A stretch of DNA of 64,000 nucleotides from Micropterus salmoides (taxonomy: Eukaryota; Chordata; Actinopteri; Centrarchiformes; Centrarchidae): positions 16,655,308 through 16,719,307 of the forward strand of contig NW_024040152.1 of assembly GCF_014851395.1 (NCBI RefSeq), written 5' to 3'. Of this stretch, positions 37,601-46,331 are shown piece by piece (position 1 is the first letter of the stretch; each line of letters starts with the position of its first letter). The notes under the pieces are model-generated. The model saw only the letters and a list, made by a program, of their open reading frames with translations, made no database searches and was not told where the DNA came from. The position numbers and the translations under genes were made by a program.

Positions 37601-40600
37601 CTACAGGTTTGATCATTCTGTGTGTGTTTTCTGTTTGAGGTACAACGAATACTTCCTATAACATGTATGTTAAGGTAGTTAACACCTTGGTGTCCGTCTT
37701 GTTACTAAAGTTTTAAGCCTGTAAAAAAGTCTAGATTCTATTTAAAATGTCTGTAAACTCATATTGATATGTGCCAATTTCTTGTATATCTTTTTATTCC
37801 ACTTGAAAGATTTGATTTTTTTTCCTTACATTTTACCAGAGTAGCCAATTGTTTTCAGATCCAATCTTTCCCATCAGTTTGTCAGGGAAGGCATGGCCTA
37901 TGTTCTGAGTGTGTTATGGTATAATCAATGTAATGTTTAATATAGCCTACTGCATGAAAAATGTAGTTAAGGTAAGGTAAGGTAACTTTATTATCCCAGA
38001 GGGGCAATTTGCATTATAGCCAGCAGTAACAAATATATTTATCAGACCACAACAATAAACACAACCACAGTACAATATAATTTAAAATTGAATTTACAGG
38101 GTATTATTAACAATGGTGAGAACAGCCGGATGAATGACCTTTTTAATCGGTTTGTTCTGCATCGCGGCAGACTATATCTGCGCCCGGATGGCAGCAGCAT
38201 AAATTCACCCCAAAAAGGATGACTGGGATCAGCCAGGATGGCTCTCGCCTTCTTCAAGGATCTAACCTTATACACGTAATGTAGATCATCTAAGGGTGTG
38301 CCAACAATTTTGCTGCATACCTTCTCGATACCTTGCATGTGATTTTTCTGTTTAATGGAAAGTGACCCGTGCCAGCAGATAAAAGAGAAAGTAAGAACTG
38401 ATTCAATAAAACAGGAATAAAACATTTTCATAAAAACAGTGTCGACATTAAAACTACTTACTACTTTACTTAATGCACATATTAGTGTGCTACAGCATTT
38501 CAGTAACTTACTGGCACTAATGATTCATTTTAATTCGAGCTAAGTACATGTTTGTGTGTTGTGCATCTCTACTTGAAACTGTTCAGTGTAAATATAATCA
38601 TAAGCTACTACAGATGTTAATCATACAGAGCACTATGGTCTTCATTAAAGAAAAGTATCAATATGTTATGTTTGAATTTCTGCAAACTGCAACAAAAACA
38701 CTTGCTGCTGTGTCTTGCTGTTTTCTGTAAATGTTTTGCCCACTGTGAGAAACTGCGTTTTATTTCTGCACTGTCTGATTAGCAGTTGATGTTGCAATCC
38801 GTCTTCTGAAATAACCCCAGAACAGGATGAAACACACAGACAGAACATTATGTGACTCTGAGTGGACATGTTTCTGATAGTTGTGTCAGCTAAACAATTA
38901 GTTTGCCCCCCCCAAAAAACCTACTGAAAAGGAAATACACAGCACAACAGATATCCGGGACATCTGTTTTAACAAAGGCTGCAAGCAGGCAGTCAGTAGG
39001 TGGGGGGTACTGATCCTTTGTAGCCTGGGTATAACTTGATCTAATTTAGTGTTTTATGACAACACGATCCACATTATTTGCCAACTGCAGGTAATCTAAA
39101 CTAATCCGCCCTCCATCCTGCGTTCACTCACCACTGGGTAGCGTTGAGGCTGTCCAGTCTGAGGGTCAATTCCATAGTTGAGTTTGGCTGAGCGAGGCAC
39201 CATGGCCAGCTTCATAGGAGCACTGTTCTTATCCACAACCCCAAAGAATTCCTCAACCAGCTGGGCGAGCTCAGGGTGGGGATGTAGCTCCTCTTGGAAT
39301 GCCATGGCAACGCTCTCAAAGGTGACATCGTCATGGGTGGGGCCTATGCCCCCTGAGGTAAAGAGGTGTGTATACTGAGAAGAAAGGAGGGCCACCTCTT
39401 TGGCAATGACCTCTTGTACATCTGGTATGACTGTTATGCGCTGCACAGAAACTCCAAGCCTCCTTAGTGCCCGTGTCAGAAAGCCACTGTTGGTGTCGAC
39501 GGTGTGACCCTGGCAGACGACGGACGAGAAGAGACACTTGGTTAGATTCAATCTGGTGTTTCCACCCTCACTTGAATATTACATTCAAGGACTTGACAAT
39601 GACTTACAGTGGCCATGTTTTGAGGGTAAGACATGACACTGGACACAATCAAAGGCTTCATGTTTAAATCATGATCATGTCAAGTCAAGAAACAACGGTG
39701 AACTTGTCATTTTAAAAAACGAGCACTCCTGTCACATCAAACAACCATCATAGGAATATGAAACAGTCCAGAGAGCTGAGGCATACTGATGAATTGGGAT
39801 GTCTTGTTAGGATGTATACATTGATCAAAATCTTACTTTCAAGTGCACAGATTTATTCAAAAAGAGTGAGAGTTTATTATGATTTGCTCAAATCCACAAA
39901 CTTTTAAGGACTCTCAGGGATAAGCATCAAAACGGTGCTGGTGACAATGAGGGGAAAAAGGTTTGAAACATAGAACTTATACTGGAGGACTATGAATACA
40001 CACTAAGTTGCCAGTTTATTGAAGACAACATGATTAAATGATTGATTTTGTCGACCCCATTTATATAATTGAGAAAAGGTTAAATAGCACCTTTCTGAAT
40101 AACGCAATACAGTTTAACAGCCCCACAAACTAAATCCTCCAAAATCATCATTAACGCCTCTCTAAAACATTTTAAACAAAAACGAAACATTAAACATTCA
40201 TCAAGGTTGCATTTATTGAAAAACTGTTGCATTAGTCTGTGGTTTAGCTGGGTGTGCCTACTAAACTGTCAACTTGCATATTCTGCTGTATGCTTTACAA
40301 ACAGCCCAATATTTCAAAATGTAAATGTCAACGGTAATGACATAATAAATAATGTACCACATACACCCAATAACAATATAAAAAGGAATAATACAGGGCT
40401 GCTATAGAAGATCAAAGTTATAATGAAGATGATATTAAGGTGATGATAATAGGTTTCTCAGTAAGATACTGTCAATAACACAAATGCAGCTCAAAAGTTG
40501 TACAAAACGCAAGTATCCATCAACACTAAATCACCTTGAGAATCTCATCTCCAATGATGAGAATGGCTGCAGTGCGAGGATCCCCGTTGACTGCAGAGGA

Positions 40601-40741
40601 CGGACTGGAGTCCTGGTGGTTTGTGGACATGGTTACTTTGCAGAGTTGAGCCGTCAGTCTCCTCACACGCACCGCTGCTCTACTCAGCTTTGAAAACGCA
40701 AGGCTAGAGCACAAAGGAAAACGGTTTACGACATTGTTCAT
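34511..40741 (-). CDS. flad1: FAD synthase (flavin adenine dinucleotide synthetase 1), nine coding exons
   Basis: Makes FAD from FMN and ATP, in the cytosol and, with a presequence, in mitochondria. The exons join in one frame to give 537 residues from the first ATG or 500 from the second (40630). The N-terminal half is a molybdopterin-binding-like (MoaB/Mog-type) domain, with ILIIGDEILKGHTVDTN at the exon 1/2 junction and SGGIGPTHDDVT near residue 125. The C-terminal half is the PAPS-reductase-like FAD synthase domain: PP-loop GFNGGKD at residues 352-358, MGTRRSDPYS near 436-445, PTDPGWPDYMRVNPLLDW, VPYCILYDKGYTSLGS, and the C-terminus LENEEEERNSRA. These match vertebrate FLAD1 throughout. 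Both domains look intact. The gene is divergent from shc1, as in human. Confidence 0.96.
34732..34805 (-). CDS. flad1: flad1 exon 8
   Basis: 74 bases encoding DWTYHDIWSLLRTLYVPYCI followed by LYDKG (split codon). It corresponds to human [20 protein letters not shown]. Donor GTAAGA at 34731, acceptor CCACAG. Confidence 0.96.
35834..36023 (-). CDS. flad1: flad1 exon 7 (catalytic domain)
   Basis: 190 bases encoding YDLEIISVEGSIRQALSEVQ, then AVLMGTRRSDPYSHTLTPM and CPTDPGWPDYMRVNPLL. The GTRRSDPYS block is strongly conserved in FAD synthases. Donor GTGAGA at 35833. Confidence 0.97.
36123..36221 (-). CDS. flad1: flad1 exon 6
   Basis: 99 bases encoding RYPDVKEKVKALYIRIVSPF followed by PEMERFLQDTIK; this fits human FLAD1 [20 protein letters not shown]. 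Acceptor TTCTCAG, donor GTGAAC. Confidence 0.95.
36555..36702 (-). CDS. flad1: flad1 exon 5 (PP-loop of FAD synthase domain)
   Basis: Enters with two bases and leaves with two. It encodes TPLGNKVMSALKTIEAALDQ, then YSTEEVCVGFNGGKDCTALL and HLYYAALK. GFNGGKDCT is the nucleotide-binding PP-loop of the catalytic domain. Donor GTAACA at 36554. Confidence 0.97.
37057..37324 (-). CDS. flad1: flad1 exon 4
   Basis: 89 codons plus one base. It encodes VFVDADETEIAPVLTKLQAA, then LGSYPAWLSNYHRVRLYLDS and ends VYTLAKSG. It matches the linker region of vertebrate FLAD1 (GLGSYPDW..NYYQVKL in human). The donor is GTGAGG. Confidence 0.96.
37416..37529 (-). CDS. flad1: flad1 exon 3
   Basis: 38 codons, phase 0: VSVRNVYIFPGIPALMERAF...FHFRE. 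The segment VYxFPGIPxL is characteristic of the FLAD1 N-terminal domain. Acceptor CTTCTCCCAG, donor GTAACA. Intron 2 upstream (37530-39131) contains a LINE 3' end. Confidence 0.96.
37967..38431 (-). mobile_element. 3' end of a non-LTR retrotransposon (L2/CR1-type) in flad1 intron 2
   Basis: The - strand frame from 38431 reads through ESVLTFSFICWHGSLSIKQK, then KVCSKIVGTP, LKKARAILADPSHPFWGEF and MLLPSGRRYSLPRCRTNRLK. This matches the well-known C-terminal block of fish L2-type reverse transcriptases (ILADPSHPL..EFxLLPSGRRYR). On the - strand the element ends with repeated ACCTT units, a simple-repeat tail usual for this group. It is 5'-truncated. Confidence 0.8.
39132..39509 (-). CDS. flad1: flad1 exon 2 (MoCF-binding-like domain)
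   Basis: 126 codons, phase 0 at both ends, between acceptor ...CTGCCAG and donor GTGAGT. It encodes GHTVDTNSGFLTRALRRLG through SGGIGPTHDDVTFESVAMAF to GQPQRYPV. The GGIGPTHDD motif is the hallmark of the MoaB/Mog fold. Confidence 0.97.
39920..40455. repeat. Copy A of a segment repeated within the window (flad1 intron 1)
   Basis: Blocks shared, diverged but collinear, with 44355-44745 include ATCAAAACGGTGCTG, CCATTTATATAATT, CAGCCCCACAAA, ACGCCTCTCTAAAAC, TTCTGCTGTATGCTTTACA and ATGTACCACATACACCC. Copy A also contains AGTTGCCAGTTTATT (40014-40028) and GGTGTGCCTACTAAACTGTC (40252-40271), which resemble transposon inverted ends. Confidence 0.6.
40535..40741 (-). CDS. flad1: flad1 coding exon 1 (two candidate starts; mitochondrial-type presequence)
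   Basis: The first ATG at 40741 opens MNNVVNRFPLCSSLAFSKLS and an Arg-rich stretch (RAAVRVRRLTAQLCKVT) with no acidic residue, as expected of a mitochondrial presequence. A second in-frame ATG at 40630-40628 opens MSTNHQDSSPSSAV. Upstream, the frame has no further ATG before a stop at 40781-40783. The exon ends ...IIGDEILK with donor GTGATT at 40534. Human FLAD1 likewise has mitochondrial and cytosolic isoforms. Confidence 0.88.
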
Positions 40742-41517
40742 TAGGCATTTACATTTAGATTCTTTCTGTCTGTTCAGGTATCAATACTGAACAAAGGCAC
40801 AAATCTCCCATGGCAATTGCAGCTCTATACAGTAAAGTACTTTTGTGTGTTCTCTATATATTTTCCATTGCTTTTGTGATGACCCATTGTGCCTATGAAG
40901 ATCAGTAAAGTTAATTTTCAATCTTACATCAACATTAAGAATCCATACGGCGTATTCCAAAATGTTTAATCACAGTTCAAGCCCTCTTCTCCTTCATAAC
41001 TTGTCTCCTACCATAAAGTATCTGGGAAGAGACACACAAAGGAGCCGTTTAGAGAAAGAAAGAAAGACAAGAAAGCAGAAAGAAGAAAAAATCATGAGCA
41101 TTTGTGCATTTTGTCAGAAAAAACAGTGCATCAACTAACAATGACATCTTTTGAGTTGTTTCTTGACATATCCATGGCAACTGATAGGGCCTGAAGCTTA
41201 ATAGTGCAAGCTGATATTCAATCCATTCAATTCATTTATATCTGGGAAACAAATATTCTAATTCTATTTAAGGAGCCATGTCCTTGAATGACATTGGTAC
41301 ACCTGGATAAAAACGCTATTAGCTGTTGACAACGCAAGTGAGGCCTGTCTATAAGTTGTCTGAAGCAAATGTGTAGAACTGACAAATAATGGTAAAACAT
41401 GCTGATAGGAGTCGTATGGAAAGAAGAAAACTTGTCAAGATATGTGGGGAACTGAAAGCTGGACAAAAGATCCAATGATTCACGCGGTCAAAGGAGGAAG
41501 ACAATGTCAACTACTTC

Positions 41518-41520
<3 letters not shown>

Positions 41521-41554
<34 letters not shown>
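41521..41554. repeat. (GT)n microsatellite
   Basis: 17 GT units in the stretch between flad1 coding exon 1 and its presumed promoter. Confidence 0.95.
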
Positions 41555-41558
<4 letters not shown>

Positions 41559-42033
41559 GTTTAGCCTTCACGTTGTATGCATTATCTGGACAGGACTGAT
41601 AGGAGTTACAGGAACATACTACCATCTTCACTTGACTGCACTTTGTAAATTGCGTAACACTGTAGTGACGTAGTTGATCCTCGTGCAAATCCGTTCGCCT
41701 ACATACAAACTACATTACCCCAAATGATGGATTAATATCAGTCAAAGCGTCAGGAACTGACAAATCCCAACTAAATGTGACATGTCGCCTTGTTAGGTTA
41801 ACTTACTTAGCGTTAACCCACTGTTGGGGGGCACTAGCAGCAAGCACGCACTAGCATTCAAGTACACTTAACGTGACATATTGGCTTATATTCTCGTTCT
41901 ACTGCCGATTCATCTCCACTAACATATACTGTGAGAAACACGCGGTATCTTGTTTTTGCAATTTGGTAACCAAACTCATCAAAACCTAGGCAACTTACTC
42001 CTGAGCCGCATATGTCCTTCTTATGCATCTTAC

Positions 42034-42180
42034 CGTTTGTGCCTACATGTCACTTACAAGACATGTCGTTTGCCGTCCAATCACAAACAGGAAAGGGTTT
42101 TACTAGGAGGTTTGAGAGCCAATCAAATTTTCGGAGGCGGGTGTTAACGTCATTCTTTTTATTTCCACGGAAGTAACTGA
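42034..42180 (-). promoter_or_regulatory. flad1: Probable flad1 promoter and 5' UTR exon boundary
   Basis: Read on the - strand: ETS site ACTTCCG (42174-42168), CRE-like TGACGTT (42152-42146), two ATTGG CCAAT boxes (42123-42119 and 42081-42077), then CGGCAAACGACATGTC and a splice donor AACG|GTAAGA with the exon ending at 42034. A spacing of CCAAT boxes about 40-90 bases before a 5' exon is typical of TATA-less housekeeping promoters. The start site itself is not visible. Confidence 0.45.
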
Positions 42181-42891
42181 AAGATTGTCCTTTTTGTGCA
42201 AGAATCAACAAAGACAATGCGGACCGATATATATCGTTTGGCCAGTATGACAAATAAAGGATAAACGAGTGGCACCGACAACTCGTATATCTGCGAGTTG
42301 GCACTTAATACCATCTCCACACGGATAGCATAATGCTAACTGCCAAAGCATTCGTCTTCTCTTACGCCTATTCGTGGGAGATACTGAGATCACTATAAGT
42401 CGTGTGCCTCTGCTGGCTGGAGGAGTCTATAAATGAGTGTGCTGTTGGTGCTTGTCTGTGGGTGGCGCATGTTGGCATGTAAAACAGATAGTCTGCCGTT
42501 CTGCAAAATAAAAAGAGAGTGGAAAGACAATTTCTTATTTTCCAGTATTTTGTTGGCATGAGAAAACGTTGATGAAGATACGTTAAATGTGAAGAATAAA
42601 AAAAGGAATACATTGAAGTTCTGAGGTTGGTATTAATCATGCTTTTGCACTATCCATGGTGTTCACCTAATTATACGATAAGAATATTGCAGATGGGTCT
42701 GCAAATAAATGTATATAAAACCCAATTCTGCCAGGGAAAGAAAAAATGGAGAATCATAGTTAGGAAATAAAAATTTAAACTAGGCTACATGATAAAACAT
42801 ACTCATGATAAGTCAAAATAATGAAATAAGTCAGTATTAAGACAATATAGAAGTGATAATTATGAGATGTGCCAACATACATGTAGGCCTA
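42181..42891. other. flad1-shc1 intergenic stretch, no gene seen
   Basis: AT-rich sequence between the flad1 promoter and the Tc1-like element. I saw no frame resembling cks1b, which lies between these genes in human. Confidence 0.5.
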
Positions 42892-43862
42892 CTCACCGGC
42901 CACTTTATTACACTATTTATTACACTTGTTAAACACAAGGCAAATATTTAATCAGCCAATCACGTGAAAGCAACTCAGTGCATTTAAGCATGCAGCCATG
43001 GTCCAAACAATCTACTGAAGTTGAAACCAAGAATCAGAATGTGAAAAAAAGGTGATTTAAATTACTTTGTATGTGGCATGGTTTGTTGGTGCCAGACGGG
43101 TTGGTTTGAGTATTTCAGAAACTGCTGATAGAAAAGGCAACAGTAACTCAAATAACCACACAACCGAGGTATGCAGATGAGCATTTCTGAACGTACAACA
43201 CAACAAACCTTGAAGCAGATGGACTGCAGCAGCAGGAAACTCAGGCTACAATTGGCTTGGGCTCACTAAAATTGGACAATGGAAGATTTTATAAAAAACC
43301 TTGCCTGGTCTGATGAGGATAGGTTTCTGCTGCAACATTCAGATGGTAGGGTCAGAATTTGGCGTAAACAACATGAAAGCATGGATCGATCCTGCTTTGG
43401 GGTGATGCTGTAGGTGATATTTTCAGGGCACACTTTGGGCCATTTAGTACCAACTGAGACGCCTACCAGAGTATTGTTGCAGACCATGTCCATCCCTTTA
43501 TGACCATCGTGTACCCATCATCTTATGGCTACTTCCAGCAGAATAACGTGCCATGTAACAGAGCTAATATTATCTCAAACTGCTTTCTTGAACATGACAA
43601 TGATTTTACTTAAATAGCCTCCACACCAGATCTCAATCCAACAGAGCACCTTTGGGATGTGTTGGAGCTGGAGAATAGCATTGTGCACGTACAGCCAACA
43701 AATCTGCAGCAACTGTGTGACGCTGTCATGTCAATATGGACCAAAATCTCTAATGAATGCTTTCAGGACCTTGTTGAATCTATGCCACAAAGAATTAAGA
43801 CAGACACAAAAGTGTCTCTAAATTGGCACTAGCGAGGTGTACCTAATAAAGTGGCTGGTGTC
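42892..43862 (+). mobile_element. Degraded, internally deleted Tc1-like transposon
   Basis: Terminal inverted repeats CTCACCGGCCACTTTATTA (left) and GGTGTACCTAATAAAGTGGC (right) enclose recognisable Tc1-family transposase sequence: GGTGATTTAAATTACTTTG, GGTGCCAGACGGGTTGG, CTGGTCTGATGAGGATAGG, GGTAGGGTCAGAATTTGGCG and CAGATCTCAATCCAACAGAG. The frame has stops and shifts, and a piece is missing near 43130, where the sequence jumps from CAGAAACTGCTGAT to GAAAAGGCAACAG. It cannot be active. It sits between the flad1 and shc1 promoters. Confidence 0.88.
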
Positions 43863-44354
43863 TGTTTTCTTTTCGTGGCAGAGATTTGCTTCGCTAATGT
43901 AGAGACAGGCCTATTTCACAGATCATCAATGGCAAAAGCACAGGTGTGACGAATAACGTCAGTGATGGCACTGTTATATTCAACTGTCCCAGTAAGATGT
44001 AACAGTGTGACAGTGAGCCAGCATGAGCAATACCAGGAAACTAATTCAACCATCATACTGTATGTGTATATATATATGAGAGCTTGACCTATAATGACAG
44101 CTCAAAATGTTTTCTGTGAAAAGGACCTATGTAAGGATCTATCCTGGGGAGCTGAAATGTCAACGCCCTGCTCAAGGACATGTTAGTATTTTTTTATTGT
44201 TTGGGATATGGCTTTCACAGAGGGGCCCATCTATAAACAAATTTCCCCAAGAGGGTTTGATAAAGTTGTTATGGATCTCTTTCTTTTCTTTCAACAAATC
44301 CATCAAACTGTTAAAATGTATGGAGCATATATGAAAATCAGTGTTTAGACAGCG

Positions 44355-44745
44355 ATATCCATCAAAACTGTGCTGATGGCAATTCATTTTGTCCATCCTA
44401 TTTATATAATTTAAGGTAGGCTAAAGAACACCCCTCTCTAAAATGCAACACAGTTCAACAGCACCACAAAGGCATCCTTCACAATGATCAGTTGAATCAA
44501 CACCTCTCTAAAACAACAAAAAGTTTGAACAAAAACTGAACATTATAACAGTCATTAGATGTAGCTAGGTATGCCTAATACACTGGCGTATACTGCTGTA
44601 TGCTTTACAGATATTTAAACATGTAAATTTCCATGGTAATAACGTCACAATACTAAATAAAAATATACCACATACACTCAAGGGATACTACAGGATATAA
44701 TAAAGTTATGATATTATATTAAAGGTAATGACAATAAAGAAGTGA
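44355..44745. repeat. Copy B of the same repeated segment (flad1-shc1 gap)
   Basis: Collinear with 39920-40455 in the same orientation but lacking about 95 bases near its start. Shared words include ATCAAAACTGTGCTGATGG, CTATTTATATAATTTA, CAGCACCACAAAGG, CACCTCTCTAAAAC, TACTGCTGTATGCTTTACA and ATATACCACATACACTC. Confidence 0.6.
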
Positions 44746-44939
44746 TTTGTCTTTCTAATACAAGAAGTCGTGGTCTTGCGGTGACTACAGGACGAAAATA
44801 AAACTACACTTCGCATATGATTTTTAAGGTAACTTACATTTTAGTGCTTTCAGCTTGCGATGTGGGATTTCTACGATTGTGCAATCTGCACTGAATGGGC
44901 CAGGTGCAAAACAGGGCCAAACACACACACACACACACG

Positions 44940-45060
44940 ATCCGTGGCCAGATGACGTTGCCATTTGTTCGCGGAAGTGGCTTCTGTCGTGACCGTGGAG
45001 GGGGAGGCAGGGGGAGGAGGAAGGAAAGGAAAGGGTGAGGAAAGAAGAAGTTTAGACTCA
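44940..45060 (+). promoter_or_regulatory. shc1: Probable shc1 upstream promoter
   Basis: TATA-less, GC-rich DNA with CRE-like TGACGT (44953-44958), an ETS site GCGGAAGTGG (44971-44980), GTGACCGTGG, and GGGGGAGG repeats. It directly precedes a purine/GC-rich stretch ending in a consensus splice donor. Start-site position is inferred. Confidence 0.4.
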
Positions 45061-45212
45061 TCTCTTATGAAGTTAATGAAAGCTGAAAGGCGCCCGACAG
45101 ACAAAATCACCGACCTTTTGTCCTTTTAGATGAAATTGTAAGCTAAAGTTTGGGCAGCAACAGCTTGCTGGACAGGAGGGGCGAGACGCGGGGAAAGGAA
45201 GGAAGATAGCTG
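45061..45212 (+). other. shc1: Probable shc1 5' UTR exon 1
   Basis: The stretch ends ...GGAAGATAGCTG|GTAAGT, a perfect donor at 45213-45218, in the + orientation and 11.6 kb before the first coding exon. No long open frame is present, as expected for a non-coding first exon. The 5' boundary is approximate. Confidence 0.45.
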
Positions 45213-45804
45213 GTAAGTTGCTCGTTAAAAGTTGACCACACTTTTCGGGGAGGGGGGGGTGGCATGGTTTGCACTGTGTGCGTGCTGTGAGTCAGTATTC
45301 CACAGTTGTTGTAAGTTAACACATGAAAAGTTTGAGGAAATGGTCCACTTACAATCTTTGCGGTGCCCGCAGGAAAGCATTGTTCTGCCTTTATAAAGTC
45401 GTATGCTTGTGTTATTTAAAGACATCTCAGTAGTGTAGCCTGTCGGGCTACTGTAAAAATGTAGCTCATGATCACACTGGGCTATACATACACACTCTAG
45501 CGAAATGTTTAACTTTGTGTTCGTCTTCGCGCTGTCAGACGAGTTTTAACCTTTTGTTATTCTAGCCTAAAGTCTTAGTAGCTGCCAGGGGAGCAACGTT
45601 GTAGCGTAAGCTCTGTAGCTAGTTTAAAATAGGTAATGATGAGGAATCAACTGAGTGGCTCACATCGCATTCTTCTTTCAGTAAATTAATAGAGAATAGG
45701 TCACTAAAATGCCTTTGTTATATAAAGGCTTATATAAATATACTAGGCACAGCAATATTCTCAAATTGAGTTAGAGCTGATATTCAGGCGATCAAGCAAT
45801 AAGA

Positions 45805-46331
45805 ATGACATTAATCAGCAGCTGTTTTGATAATCAGTTAACAGTTTGAGACATTTTTCATGCAAAAGTGAGTAATATTTTACAGGTTCTATTCTCTCCA
45901 ATATGTAAAGGGTTTCTTCTTATCTTTGTTTTATATGACAGTTAACTGGATATATTTGCATGCTGCAACTGTTGGTCAGACAAAGCAAGTAATCTGAATA
46001 TGTTGCCTTTGAGAAATTGTGATTTTTCACAGCTCTTGATGTTTTGTTGACAGAACGATCATTAAGAAAATAAAAGTCATGTCAGGTCTAGTTCAAATTT
46101 ATTGCGACTTCCCCAATATAGGCTATTAAGCATATAGGGGTGTGAAATATGGTTCCTCCCCGTCCCATGGTGCTACATATGTGACAGACATAACAAGAAA
46201 ATAACTATTTCTACTACAAGTGCGACAGAGAAAGTATGTATACAAAGAAAAGAAAATATAAAGCAAAATATATATTTTTTTAAGTCTGTAGCTTTTTTAT
46301 GTGTATGTAAAATAATTATTAGTTGCAGCCC
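45805..46331. repeat. Diverged fish dispersed repeat in shc1 intron 1
   Basis: The block opens with ATTAATCAGCAGCTGTTTTG followed by ATAATCAGTTAACAGTTTGA, contains GACAGTTAACTGGATAT and ACTGTTGGTCAGACAAAGCA, and ends AATAATTATTAGTTGCAGCC. These phrases, in this order, are those of a very common fish non-autonomous repeat. A likely terminal fragment of the same family (GGTTGCAACTAACAATTATT) lies at 7731-7750. Confidence 0.5.

Noticed and set aside
42181..44900. cks1b between flad1 and shc1
   Set aside because: Expected from human synteny, but no frame resembling the conserved Cks protein was seen; the space is mostly transposon and AT-rich DNA. Very short exons cannot be fully excluded by eye.
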